Notes: generated from the letters alone by a model not told the origin. Shown: positions 34,250 through 43,026, numbered from the stretch's first letter. The stretch: DNA of 64,000 nt from Granulicella sp. 5B5 (GCF_014083945.1 NZ_CP046444.1:3658001-3722000), one strand, 5' to 3'. Program-made: numbers and translations.

Positions 34250-34384
34250 CTACGACCGCACACGCACGCCATACAACAGCGACTCCGTCCGCGGATTCAG
34301 CAGATCGTGATACCCCAGGCTCAACTCCAGCTCAGAGAGATACACATACTCCTGCAACCACCCATGCAGCGACTTGATCCTCAT
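34250..34384 (-). CDS. Small protein of 44 residues, unknown
   Basis: MRIKSLHGWLQEYVYLSELE begins this short ORF, which ends LLNPRTESLLYGVRVRS. A textbook GGAGG lies 7 bases before its ATG, and the start region faces a 25-base perfect palindrome shared with the divergent TetR gene. It therefore looks regulated and translated. I do not recognise it; the end could be a leftover barrel strand of a larger protein, cut off by the R3 repeat that abuts its stop codon. Confidence 0.5.
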   Translation of the reverse strand: MRIKSLHGWLQEYVYLSELELSLGYHDLLNPRTESLLYGVRVRS

Positions 34385-34434
34385 CGTTAAACCTCCAGAA
34401 GGGAAGAGCGCCAATAAGCTGGCTCTCTGCACCT

Positions 34435-34459
34435 TCAATCTAAGCAACGCTTAGATTGA
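34435..34459. promoter_or_regulatory. TetR operator upstream of the WHG-domain TetR gene
   Basis: TCAATCTAAGC, AAC, GCTTAGATTGA: perfect 11-base arms, 22 bases before the TetR start and 50 bases from the divergent small ORF. Its core AATCTAA/TTAGATT is shared with the operator at 33009. Confidence 0.75.
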
Positions 34460-34481
34460 TTACACTGGTCTGGAGGCCACT

Positions 34482-35126
34482 TTGTCAAAGACCACCACCC
34501 ATCCGCCCACCACCATCCGCGACGAGCAGTACCACCACGGCGACCTCCGCCGCGCCCTCATGCAGGTCGCACTGGAGGCCCTCTCCGGCCCCGAACCCCA
34601 CGTCCTCTCCTTCCGCGACCTCGCCCGCAAGCTCGGCGTCACCACCGCCGCCCCCTACCACCACTTCAAAGACCGCTCCGAGCTCCTCGTCACGCTCGCC
34701 ACCGAAGGCTTCCATCTCCTCTTCGACTCCCTCAGCAACGCCGCCGCGCAGGGTGACACCTACCCGCAGAAGTCCACCGAACTCACCCTCGCCTATCTGC
34801 ACTTCGCCCGCACTCAGGTCGGTTACTACCGCGCCATGTTTCTACCCGAAGTCCGCGCCGCGGCAGACGCCAAACCTGAGTTCAAGTCCGCAGCTAACCT
34901 CGGCTTCAACCTAGTCTGCAACGTCATCGCGGAAGCCAACCCCGAGTTCTCCGCCCCGCAGGTCTCTGAGCGTGCCGTCTCGCTCTGGTCGCTCTTGCAC
35001 GGCATGATCGTCCTCAGCTCCTCCGGCATCCTGAAGCGCCGGCTCTCCCACCAGCACGAAGATCGTGTAGCGGTGGAGGCCGTCCTGCGTCTGCTCAACA
35101 CCGACCCACTGCCCTCTACCTCTTGA
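34482..35126 (+). CDS. TetR/AcrR family regulator with WHG-type ligand domain
   Basis: A 214-residue protein. The HTH is visible as YHHGDLRRALMQVALEAL and LSFRDLARKLGVTTAAPYHHFKDRSELL. The C-terminal part (YLHFARTQVGYYRAMFLPE, SLWSLLHGMIVLSSSGIL) matches the WHG class. The TTG start is supported by GGAGG 5-6 bases upstream. It is divergent from a 44-residue ORF across a perfect palindrome and therefore probably autoregulated. The ligand is unknown. Confidence 0.88.
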   Translation: MSKTTTHPPTTIRDEQYHHGDLRRALMQVALEALSGPEPHVLSFRDLARKLGVTTAAPYHHFKDRSELLVTLATEGFHLLFDSLSNAAAQGDTYPQKSTELTLAYLHFARTQVGYYRAMFLPEVRAAADAKPEFKSAANLGFNLVCNVIAEANPEFSAPQVSERAVSLWSLLHGMIVLSSSGILKRRLSHQHEDRVAVEAVLRLLNTDPLPSTS

Positions 35127-35293
35127 CACCGCCCGTACAATAGAACTGTAGGTAGAACCCCGCTCAGGCGGGGTTTCGTCGTCTGCGCTCTTTCTCAACT
35201 CTCGTCTCACCCTCGACCAAAGTGCAAACCAAAGGGTATACACCCCTAACTCCAATCCGCTCCGGATCTTACCCATCAAACCGGGGGAGGGTC
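35123..35293 (+). other. Compound element E1, copy B
   Basis: TTGACA, 7 bases, TACAAT; then an AACCCCGC-TCAG-GCGGGGTT hairpin; then CCCCTAACTCCAATCCGCTC, CGGATCTTACCC and GGGGGAGGGT. It sits in the 250-base gap before the alpha-mannosidase gene and starts over the stop codon of the TetR gene. Confidence 0.6.
35156..35175 (+). terminator. Terminator-like hairpin within element E1 copy B
   Basis: Perfect 8-base arms AACCCCGC/GCGGGGTT around TCAG, followed by a short T-containing stretch (TCGTC). It could end TetR transcription or an RNA starting at the TACAAT. Confidence 0.45.
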
Positions 35294-35375
35294 CCCGGCC
35301 ACTCAGCCCAAGCCGACTGACAATTTAGCCATCAATTGCTCACTTTCCTGTGCCGGATTTGATACCCTTGCGCCC

Positions 35376-38300
35376 ATGCGCTTCCGTGTTCTAACGCTTG
35401 CTCTGGCTCTCACGTCGTCCCTCGCTTTCGCGCAGTCCTTCACGCCCGTTCGCGAGCAGAAGAACCTCTCTCCCTCTGCCATCGCCAAGCTGCACACGTT
35501 GGAGACCCTCAACGCCCTCCCCGGCGGCGCCTGGCGCTTCCACGCCGGCGACATCCCCCACGGCGAGTCCATCTCGCTCGACGACTCATCCTGGCCGCTC
35601 GTCCAGACGCCCGAACCGCGCCACTCCGTCAAAGCCCCCAAGGACGCCGTCTGGTACCGCCGCACCATCGAGGTTCCCAAAACCCTCAACGGCTACGACC
35701 TCACCGGCTCTACCATCTGGTTCCAGTTCCGCGCCGACGCCAACGGCCCCATGCCACAGATCATCTACTTTAACGGCCGCCGCGTCGCTCTCGGTGACGA
35801 CCTCGAACCCATCGTCCTCTTCGAGCCCGCCCACCCCGGCGACAAGGTCCTCGTCGCCGTCAAGCTCCTCCACACCGTCGACGACAAGAGCTTCACCGGC
35901 GTCAACATGAAGATCGTCCCACCCACCGGCGGACGTCCTAACCCCGATGACATTCGCATCGAGTGCCTCACCGCAGCAAACCTGCTACCCGCGCTGCCCG
36001 CTCCGCGCAAAGACCTCCTGCCCACCGTCGAGCAGGCCATCGCTGCTATCGATACCAAAGCCCTCGCAGCAGGGAACCAGCAGGCCTTCGACGACTCGCT
36101 CCGCAAGGCCCAGCAGACCCTCGATCCGCTGCACTCGGTGCTCGCTACCGCGAAGGTTGACCTCACTGGCAACTCGCACATCGACGCCGCCTGGCTCTGG
36201 CCGCGCAGCGAAACCATCGACGTCGTCAAGCGCACCTTCACCACCGCGCTCCAGCTCATGAACGAGTACCCGGACTACACCTACACCCAGTCCGCCGCAC
36301 AGTACTCCGAGTGGATGGCCGACAAGTACCCCGCGCTCAACGAGCAGATCGCCCAGCGCATCAAGCAGGGCCGTTGGGAGATCGTCGGCGGCATGTGGGT
36401 CGAGCCCGACCTCAACCTCCCCGGTGGCGAATCGCTCGTCCGCCAGATCCTCGTCGGCCAACGCGAGTTCCAGAAGCTCTACGGCGTCACCGCCACTATC
36501 GGCTGGAACCCCGACAGCTTCGGCTACAACTGGCAGCTCCCGCAGATCTACAAGCGCAGCGGCATCGACTACTTCGTCACCCAGAAGATGCACTGGAACG
36601 ACACCAATCAACTCCCGTTCCGCCTCTTCTGGTGGGAATCGCCCGATGGCTCTAAGGTCCTCACCTACTTCCCAACCGACTACGTCCACGACAACGTCAA
36701 CCCCTCGCGCATCTCGGCCGACTACGCCGAGTCCGCCGAGCGCAACCCCGGCACCTTCGAGCACATGGACCTCTACGGCATCGGCGACCACGGCGGCGGC
36801 CCCACCCGCGACATGCTCGACCAGGCCGACCACTGGATCGCTGCCGGCAAGACCACGCAGGACGCCGTCCCCACCATGCGCTACAGCACCGCGCAGCACT
36901 ACTTCGACGACGTTCAGACGCACCTCAACCCCAACTCGCCCACCTGGAACTACGACTCCATCGCCAAGGGCTACACCGCACCACCGGCCGATGCCAAAGG
37001 TGACGTAGGCATCCCCACCTGGGACTCCGAGCTCTACTTCGAGTACCACCGTGGCGTCTTCACCACCCAGGCGAAGCACAAACAAAACATGCGCCGCAGC
37101 GAGACCGCAACCCTCAATGCCGAAAAATACGCGAGCCTAGCCTGGCTCGACGGCGACAAGTACCCCAACGACGTTCTCACCGAAAACTGGAAGAAAATCA
37201 CCTTCAACCAGTTCCACGACCTCGCCGCCGGCTCTGGCATCGCGGTCATCTACCGCGATGCACAGAAGGACTACACCGAGGTCTTCAACGCCGACAAGCT
37301 CATCGACGACAAGGCCCTCAGCACCATCGACGCCAGCATCGACACCCGCGGCAAAGTCGGAGTCCCCGTCATCGTCAACAACACCATGGCATGGCCGCGC
37401 ACGGAGCTCGTCAAACTCCATGTCGAGCTCCCCGAAGCCGCCAACGCCATCACTCTCACCGACGCGAAGGGAACCGTTATCCCCTCGCAGATCACCAACC
37501 ACGTCGCCGGCACCGACAGCTTCGATGTCCTCGTCCGCGTAGAGAACGTGCCCGCCCTCGGCTACACCGTGCTCCACGCCGAGAGCGCCAACAGCGAGGC
37601 CGTCAAGCCCGACACTGCCGACCTCCGTGTCGACGACACCGGCTCCGCCTACACACTCTCCAACGCACACCTCAAGCTCTCCGTCGACAAGGAACACGGC
37701 TGCATCACCAGCCTCACCGAGCAGGGCACCGAGTACTTCGCCCCGCACACCTGCGGCAACCAGCTTGAAACCTACGTCGACAAGCCCAAGAACTACGACG
37801 CCTGGAACGTCGATCCCGGCACCTACGACGTCCCCTTCACCCCCATCGACCACGTCGACTCCATCAAAGTTGTCGAAGACGGTCCGCTCCGCAAGACCAT
37901 CCGCATCGAGCGCACCTGGCAGTCCTCGCACTTCACGCAGGACATCTCCCTCGACGCCGGCGCCGACTTCGTCCGCGTCGCCAACGACGTCGACTGGCAC
38001 GAGACTCACGTCCTCCTGAAGGCCGCTTTCCCGCTCGCTGCCTCAGGCCCGAAGGCAACGTACGAGATCCCCTACGGCGCCATCGAACGCACCACCACCC
38101 GCAACAACAGTTGGGAGAAGGCGCAGTTCGAAGTCCCCGCACAACGCTGGGCCGACCTCGGAGACAGCAAGCAGGGCGTCAGCATCATCAATAACAGCAA
38201 GTACGGTTACGACGGCCTCAACAACGTCCTCCGCCTCACGCTGCTGCGCTCGCCCATTTGGCCTGACCCAGACGCCGACCGCGGCAAGCAGCACTTCACC

Positions 38301-38702
38301 TACGAGATCTACCCCCACACCGGCACCTGGCAGCACGCCGAAACCGTCCACCGCGGCTACGAGCTCAACACGCCGCTCACTGCGGAGCAGGTCTTCTCGC
38401 ACACAGGCACGCTGCCTGCAACCCACAGCTTCGCCGCCGTCGACAACCCCAACGTGGTCCTCTCCGCCGTCAAGAAGGCCGAGGACTCCAACGCCCTCAT
38501 CTTCCGCATGTACGAAGCCACAGGGCAGGGAACCGACGTCCACCTCCACATCCCCGCCGGCGCCGAGTACGCCGTCGAAACCAACCTGATGGAGACCCCG
38601 CTGCCCAACGCGCAGCACCTATCCATCAGCGGCGACACCATCAACCTCCCTATCAAGCCCTGGGAGATCCGCACCCTCGAAGTCGTCTACCCTAAGAAGT
38701 AA
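35376..38702 (+). CDS. Secreted GH38 alpha-mannosidase
   Basis: A 1108-residue retaining alpha-mannosidase with a signal peptide (FRVLTLALALTSSLAFAQ). A sugar-binding-like beta domain (about residues 50-190) precedes the GH38 catalytic barrel. The zinc motif is GNSHIDAAWLWP (H268, D270), and WNPDSFGYNWQLPQIY carries the nucleophile D380. The GH38 middle helical domain (NAEKYASLAWLDGDKYP, NQFHDLAAGSGI) and the long C-terminal beta-sandwich follow. Export to the periplasm or outside suggests breakdown of mannan or N-glycan-like material. It is monocistronic as far as visible, downstream of compound element copy B. Confidence 0.93.
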   Translation: MRFRVLTLALALTSSLAFAQSFTPVREQKNLSPSAIAKLHTLETLNALPGGAWRFHAGDIPHGESISLDDSSWPLVQTPEPRHSVKAPKDAVWYRRTIEVPKTLNGYDLTGSTIWFQFRADANGPMPQIIYFNGRRVALGDDLEPIVLFEPAHPGDKVLVAVKLLHTVDDKSFTGVNMKIVPPTGGRPNPDDIRIECLTAANLLPALPAPRKDLLPTVEQAIAAIDTKALAAGNQQAFDDSLRKAQQTLDPLHSVLATAKVDLTGNSHIDAAWLWPRSETIDVVKRTFTTALQLMNEYPDYTYTQSAAQYSEWMADKYPALNEQIAQRIKQGRWEIVGGMWVEPDLNLPGGESLVRQILVGQREFQKLYGVTATIGWNPDSFGYNWQLPQIYKRSGIDYFVTQKMHWNDTNQLPFRLFWWESPDGSKVLTYFPTDYVHDNVNPSRISADYAESAERNPGTFEHMDLYGIGDHGGGPTRDMLDQADHWIAAGKTTQDAVPTMRYSTAQHYFDDVQTHLNPNSPTWNYDSIAKGYTAPPADAKGDVGIPTWDSELYFEYHRGVFTTQAKHKQNMRRSETATLNAEKYASLAWLDGDKYPNDVLTENWKKITFNQFHDLAAGSGIAVIYRDAQKDYTEVFNADKLIDDKALSTIDASIDTRGKVGVPVIVNNTMAWPRTELVKLHVELPEAANAITLTDAKGTVIPSQITNHVAGTDSFDVLVRVENVPALGYTVLHAESANSEAVKPDTADLRVDDTGSAYTLSNAHLKLSVDKEHGCITSLTEQGTEYFAPHTCGNQLETYVDKPKNYDAWNVDPGTYDVPFTPIDHVDSIKVVEDGPLRKTIRIERTWQSSHFTQDISLDAGADFVRVANDVDWHETHVLLKAAFPLAASGPKATYEIPYGAIERTTTRNNSWEKAQFEVPAQRWADLGDSKQGVSIINNSKYGYDGLNNVLRLTLLRSPIWPDPDADRGKQHFTYEIYPHTGTWQHAETVHRGYELNTPLTAEQVFSHTGTLPATHSFAAVDNPNVVLSAVKKAEDSNALIFRMYEATGQGTDVHLHIPAGAEYAVETNLMETPLPNAQHLSISGDTINLPIKPWEIRTLEVVYPKK

Positions 38703-38726
38703 GAAGCAACCCGCCCAAAGGCGCGT

Positions 38727-39344
38727 TCACCGCGACTTCGGACACCGCACACCCTCCAGCACACCATTGAGCGTCGTCTGCGCATCGCGCAGCGCGCTCT
38801 GGGTGCGCTGCAGGCGGCTCATCATCAACGCGCCCTCCAGCGTAGCGATGATCGTATTCGCCAGCTGTCTTGGTTTCACACCGCTGCGAATCTCTCCCGC
38901 TCGCATCCCTGCAATCACAATCTTCGCCAGCCGGTTCTGCCAGCCATTCAGGGCCTCCAGCGCCAGCTCACGCAGCCGCGGGTTCCCATCGTCGGAGTCG
39001 ATAGCCGTATTCATCAGCACGCACCCGCCATCGATCACCGAAGGCGTCTCCACAAACACCGACACCGCGCGCTTCAACTTGTCCACCGCATTCGGAATCC
39101 CCTCCAAACGCTCCGTCCGCGTCTTCACACTCTTGGACAGCGCATACCGAAACGCCTCCACCGCCAGCTCTTCCTTATTCAAAAAGTGCCGGTAGATCCC
39201 GCCCTTCTCCAGCCCCGTCGCATCCATCAGCTCTTGGATAGAGCACGCCGTATACCCCCGCCGATTAAAGATCGGCGCCGCCTGCTCCAGGATGAACAGC
39301 CGCGTGGCCTCGCCTTTTGTTAACCCAGCGTCGCCCTCTCGCAT
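38727..39344 (-). CDS. TetR family regulator of the divergent efflux pump
   Basis: A 205-residue repressor. The HTH is LFILEQAAPIFNRRGYTACS, IQELMDATGLEKGGIYRHFLNKEELAVEAF. The effector part contains MNTAIDSDDGNPRLRELALEAL and belongs to the group often paired with transporters. GAGG 7 bases before the chosen ATG decides against a start 20 codons upstream, which would lie inside the operator region. Two palindromic sites separate it from a DHA2-type pump, arguing for drug-responsive control. Confidence 0.88.
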   Translation of the reverse strand: MREGDAGLTKGEATRLFILEQAAPIFNRRGYTACSIQELMDATGLEKGGIYRHFLNKEELAVEAFRYALSKSVKTRTERLEGIPNAVDKLKRAVSVFVETPSVIDGGCVLMNTAIDSDDGNPRLRELALEALNGWQNRLAKIVIAGMRAGEIRSGVKPRQLANTIIATLEGALMMSRLQRTQSALRDAQTTLNGVLEGVRCPKSR

Positions 39345-39374
39345 CGCTAAACCTCGCGTTTCACAGCATACCGA

Positions 39375-39440
39375 AAAAAAAGACGCATCGGTCTCTTTTC
39401 CCACTCATCTGATTCAAAAAGAGACCAACCGGTTTCTTTT
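39375..39440. promoter_or_regulatory. Tandem TetR operators upstream of the DHA2 pump
   Basis: Two related sites lie about 40 bases apart: AAAAGACGCATCGGTCTCTT, and AAAGAGACC then AACC then GGTTTCTTT. The second has 9-base arms with one mismatch; the first conserves one half-site (GGTCTCTTTT) well. Confidence 0.6.
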
Positions 39441-39500
39441 ATCGCACACGCGGTTAACGCACACGTGATCAAAGACTCCAGCTTTGTGAGGTAAGTCCCC

Positions 39501-41144
39501 ATGGCAACTGCCGTCGCCGCCCCCGAACTCGCTCCGGCCCGCGCACCCGCAGCCCGCAAGCTCATCAATCCATGGGTTATCGCCCTCACCGTCACCCTGG
39601 CCACCTTCATGGAGCTGCTCGACACCTCCATCGCCAACGTCTCGCTCCCGTACATCGCCGGCGGCCTCGGCCGCTCCTACGACGAAGTCACCTGGATTCT
39701 TACCACCTACCTCGTCGCCAACGCCGTCGTTCTGCCCATGTCCGCCTGGCTCTCCCGAGTCTTCGGCCGCAAGAACTACTACATGGCCTGCGTGGCCCTC
39801 TTCACCATCACGTCTTTCTTCTGCGGCATCGCTCCCTCGCTCGGCATCATGCTCATGGCCCGAGTCCTGCAAGGCATCGGCGGTGGCGGCCTCGCCCCGG
39901 TCGAGCAGGCCATCTTGGTCGACACCTTCCCGGCAGAAAAGCGTGCCTCGGCCTTCGCGCTCTACACCGTCGCCATCGTCACCGCCCCGGCCATCGGCCC
40001 CGTGCTCGGCGGTTGGATCACCGACAACTTCAACTGGCGCTGGGTCTTCCTCATCAACATCCCCATCGGCTTGCTCTCGCTCTTTTTCACCAACCGCTTC
40101 GTCTCGGACCCCGCATCCTTCGCGGAGGAGCGCAAAACCGTCCGCAAGCCCAGCACCGACGGCAAACCCGGCAAGCTCAACATCGACGCCCTCGGCATCG
40201 CCCTCATCGCCGTCGGCTCAGGAGCCCTCGAAGTCCTCCTCGACCGCGGCCAGATCGACGATTGGTTCGGCTCCAGCTTCATCTGCATGATGTTCGTCAT
40301 CGCTATCGCCTGCCTCGGCTTCGCCGTCTGGTGGGAGCTCCACGTCGCCGACCCCGTCATCGACTTCCGCATGTTGAAGACCCGCAACTTCGCCATCGCC
40401 AACCTCTACTACTTCATCTTCGGCCTCGGCCTCTTCGCGTCCACCACCATGATCCCGCAGATCCTGCAGACGCTCTACGGCTACCGCGCCATCGACGCCG
40501 GCCTCGTCCTCGGGCCGGGTGCGTTCGTCATCACCCTGCTCGCCCCGGTTGGCGCACAACTCGTCCAGCGCAAGATCGTCCACCCCCGCATCCTCCTCTT
40601 CGGAGCCCTCATCACCGTCGGCATCGCCATGATCCACTACAGTCACTTCAACCTGGCCACCGACTACAACCATTACGCCCTCGCCCGCGCCCTGCAGGGC
40701 CTAGGCTACGCCTTCTTCTTCGTCCCGCTCTCGGTCATCACCTACTCGCAGCTCAAGCCCAACGAAAACAATAAGGCGTCCTCGCTCACCAACTTCTTCC
40801 GCAACTGGGGCGGCAGCTTCGGCATCGCCTTCGCCACCACCATGGCCGACCGCCGCCAGAACTTCCACCAGGAGCGCGTCGGGGCCGCCAGCACCTCCAC
40901 CTCACTGCAGCTGCAAAGCTCCATCCACCAGCTCGCCACCTACCTCCAGCAGCACGGTTACTCCGCCGCGGACTCCACTTACGCCGCCACCACCCGCATC
41001 TACGCCCAGCTTCAGGCGCAGACCCAGCTCCTCGCCTTCATGGACGTCTTCCACTGGCTCGGCGTCATCACCCTCGTCGTCGCCCCGCTCGTGTGGTTCA
41101 CCACCAACTTCAAAGTCGGCGGCAAAGCCCCCGAAGCCCATTGA
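39501..41144 (+). CDS. MFS drug efflux transporter, DHA2 (EmrB/QacA) family, 14 TM
   Basis: A 547-residue protein. Family motifs: LDTSIANVSLPYIAGGL (D1 motif in TM1), GRKNYY in loop 2-3, RVLQGIGGGGLAP, and motif C GPVLGGWITDNFNWRWVFLI. The 14-helix pattern and a C-terminal periplasmic segment of about 90 residues with many Gln fit EmrB-like pumps that work with an EmrA adaptor; no emrA or tolC is adjacent. GAGG lies about 12 bases before the ATG. The divergent TetR gene and its operators suggest substrate-induced expression. Confidence 0.9.
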   Translation: MATAVAAPELAPARAPAARKLINPWVIALTVTLATFMELLDTSIANVSLPYIAGGLGRSYDEVTWILTTYLVANAVVLPMSAWLSRVFGRKNYYMACVALFTITSFFCGIAPSLGIMLMARVLQGIGGGGLAPVEQAILVDTFPAEKRASAFALYTVAIVTAPAIGPVLGGWITDNFNWRWVFLINIPIGLLSLFFTNRFVSDPASFAEERKTVRKPSTDGKPGKLNIDALGIALIAVGSGALEVLLDRGQIDDWFGSSFICMMFVIAIACLGFAVWWELHVADPVIDFRMLKTRNFAIANLYYFIFGLGLFASTTMIPQILQTLYGYRAIDAGLVLGPGAFVITLLAPVGAQLVQRKIVHPRILLFGALITVGIAMIHYSHFNLATDYNHYALARALQGLGYAFFFVPLSVITYSQLKPNENNKASSLTNFFRNWGGSFGIAFATTMADRRQNFHQERVGAASTSTSLQLQSSIHQLATYLQQHGYSAADSTYAATTRIYAQLQAQTQLLAFMDVFHWLGVITLVVAPLVWFTTNFKVGGKAPEAH

Positions 41145-41184
41145 TTTTAGATCGGGCGTTCTACCGGTCATTGGCGAAAAATCT

Positions 41185-41253
41185 GTCATCTCGACCGGAG
41201 CAGGACGGCTGTATCGTCTTGCGTAGCGGAGAGACCTGCAGTTCTGCTTGCAT
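41185..41253 (+). repeat. Dispersed repeat, family R3, short copy
   Basis: GTCATCTCGACCGGAGCAGG through GCGGAGAGACCTGCAGTT, ending 40 bases before hemD. Confidence 0.65.
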
Positions 41254-41292
41254 CACCTCTACACCCGCTGGAAATGCGCTCTAATAAGACTC

Positions 41293-42165
41293 GTGTCACA
41301 ACGAGTCCTAGTAACTCGCGCCCCGCACCAGGCCTCGGCCCTCGCCGAAGCCCTCCGCGCTCGCGGCCTCGAACCCATCCTCATCCCCACCATCGAGATC
41401 GCCTCACCCACCACCTCCGCCCCCCTCGACGCCGCCCTCGCCAGCCTCCCCACCTTCCACTGGATCATCTTCACCAGCACCAATGCGGTGGAGTCCTTCT
41501 TCCAACGCCTCGCGGCTTTGAAGGGGACGGGCTTCAGCCCGTCCGGAGAGAGCGGGGGCCTTCAGGCCCCTGAATCCAACCCTGCAAGCAGGGGGGCTTC
41601 AGCCCCGGAGGGAGCCAAGTTGACGGCATCCCTCCGCATCGCCGCTATCGGCCCCGCCACCGCCCGAGCCCTCGAACCATTCGGTATAAAACCCACTCTC
41701 GTCCCTCCACAAGCTGTCGCTGAGTCCCTCGCCGCCGCGCTCACCCCCTACGCCAAACAGCCCGACGGCACCGCAACCCGCTTCCTCATCCCCCGCGCCG
41801 AAGCCGCTCGAGACATCCTCCCCGAAGCCCTCACAGCCGCCGGAGCCGATGTCACCCTCGCCCCTGTCTACCGCAACATCATTCCCGCCGACTCCATCCC
41901 GGCCATCCGTGAGCTCTTCTCAACATCAGCCACTTACCCCAAAGCCGTCACCTTCACTAGTGGTTCTACCGTCAACAATCTAATTGCTTTACTCAATGCA
42001 GCCAGTCTCACTCTACCCCCAGCTCCGCTCCGCATCTCCATCGGTCCCATCACCTCAGCCGTGCTCCGCGGCCACGGCCTGCCGCCCCACGCCGAAGCCG
42101 ATCAGCCCACCATTCCTGCTCTTGTGGAAAAGGTGTCCGCCGCTCTTCTTCACATAAAGTCTTAG
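41293..42165 (+). CDS. hemD: Uroporphyrinogen-III synthase with in-frame repeat insertion
   Basis: Cyclises hydroxymethylbilane to uroporphyrinogen III. A 290-residue two-lobed protein: RVLVTRAPHQASALAEAL, PTIEIASP and FHWIIFTSTNAVESFFQRL in lobe 1; IAAIGPATARALEPFGI, AVTFTSGSTVNNLIALL and RISIGPITSAVLRGHGL in lobe 2. About 34 extra residues (ALKGTGFSPS ... GASAPEGA) encoded by an R1 palindromic element lie in the loop between the FFQRLA helix and LRIAAIGPATA. The GTG start aligns with the family start; an ATG 15 codons upstream reads through the R3 repeat. It is far from hemC and hemA in this window. Confidence 0.93.
   Translation: MSQRVLVTRAPHQASALAEALRARGLEPILIPTIEIASPTTSAPLDAALASLPTFHWIIFTSTNAVESFFQRLAALKGTGFSPSGESGGLQAPESNPASRGASAPEGAKLTASLRIAAIGPATARALEPFGIKPTLVPPQAVAESLAAALTPYAKQPDGTATRFLIPRAEAARDILPEALTAAGADVTLAPVYRNIIPADSIPAIRELFSTSATYPKAVTFTSGSTVNNLIALLNAASLTLPPAPLRISIGPITSAVLRGHGLPPHAEADQPTIPALVEKVSAALLHIKS
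41515..41616 (+). repeat. In-frame palindromic element, family R1, inside hemD
   Basis: GCTTTGAAGGGGACGGGCTT begins the copy. Three stems are visible: GACGGGCTTCAGCCCGTC, GGGGCCTTCAGGCCCC and GGGGGCTTCAGCCCC, the last followed by GGAGGGAGCC. The 102 bases are a whole number of codons and contain no stop in the hemD frame. Confidence 0.85.
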
Positions 42166-42204
42166 CGACAACCCACACATAAAAAGATGCTTACATCGTA
42201 AGCA

Positions 42205-43026
42205 TTAATGTGAGCTCCACGTCTTATCCACAGCGTTACAGAGCGTCTCGATTCCACACTCCGCGCACTTCGGCTTCCGTGCCAGGCAAATCTGCCGCCC
42301 ATGATGAATCACCTCGTGGCTGAACTGGATCCATCGGTCCTGCGGCAGAATCTGCATTAAGTCCTGCTCTACCTTCACCGGCTCATCGTACTTGGTCAGC
42401 TCCAGTCGCTTGCTGATTCGTAGCACATGCGTATCCACCACCACCCCGGCCGGAATCCCAAACCAACTCCCCAACACCACATTCGCCGTCTTCCGCGCGA
42501 CCCCAGGAAGCTGGATCAGTTCCTCAATTGTTTCCGGCACTTTACCGCTAAACTGTTCAACCAGAACTTTAGCGGCGCCCTGAATGTTCTTGGCCTTGGA
42601 CTTGTAAAACCCCGTGCTCCGGATGACTTCTTCAATCTCCGGCAGCGATGCCGCAGCCAGCGCCTTCGGCGTTGGATACAGTTTGAACAGCGTAGGCGTC
42701 ACCTTGTTCACATTCACATCGGTCGTCTGTGCCGAAAGTGCCGTAGCGATCACCAACTCAAACGCGTTGCGGTGGGTGAGCGCGCAGACGACGTTGGGGT
42801 AGAGGCGGCGAAGTCCATCAAGAATGGCGGCGAGACGCTCAGGGGCGAGCGGCGTCTTCGTCTTGCCGTTTTTGAGCTTGGCGAAGAGGGGTTCGCTGGC
42901 TGCGATCTTCCTGGCCTTCGCGGCGGGGACCCCTTCGATGGCGAGCTTGCGCTCGGTAGGGGTGAGCTTCTGGGGTGGGGTGAGGCCTTTGCGTGGCTGC
43001 CTGGTCGTGGTGGACTTCGTGGGCAT
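42205..43026 (-). CDS. nth: Endonuclease III (DNA glycosylase/AP lyase)
   Basis: Removes oxidised pyrimidines and cleaves AP sites. The helix-hairpin-helix LPGVARKTANVVL carries the catalytic Lys, VVVDTHVLRIS carries the catalytic Asp, and the 4Fe-4S site is C-6-C-2-C-5-C in CLARKPKCAECGIETLC. A basic N-terminal extension of about 60 residues, rich in Thr, Lys and Pro, precedes the core, longer than in E. coli. It is convergent with hemD. Confidence 0.95.
   Translation of the reverse strand: MPTKSTTTRQPRKGLTPPQKLTPTERKLAIEGVPAAKARKIAASEPLFAKLKNGKTKTPLAPERLAAILDGLRRLYPNVVCALTHRNAFELVIATALSAQTTDVNVNKVTPTLFKLYPTPKALAAASLPEIEEVIRSTGFYKSKAKNIQGAAKVLVEQFSGKVPETIEELIQLPGVARKTANVVLGSWFGIPAGVVVDTHVLRISKRLELTKYDEPVKVEQDLMQILPQDRWIQFSHEVIHHGRQICLARKPKCAECGIETLCNAVDKTWSSH

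Noticed and set aside
35985-37085. A 366-codon open frame antisense to the alpha-mannosidase
   Set aside because: Repetitive Val/Gly/Asp/Leu composition with no family features.
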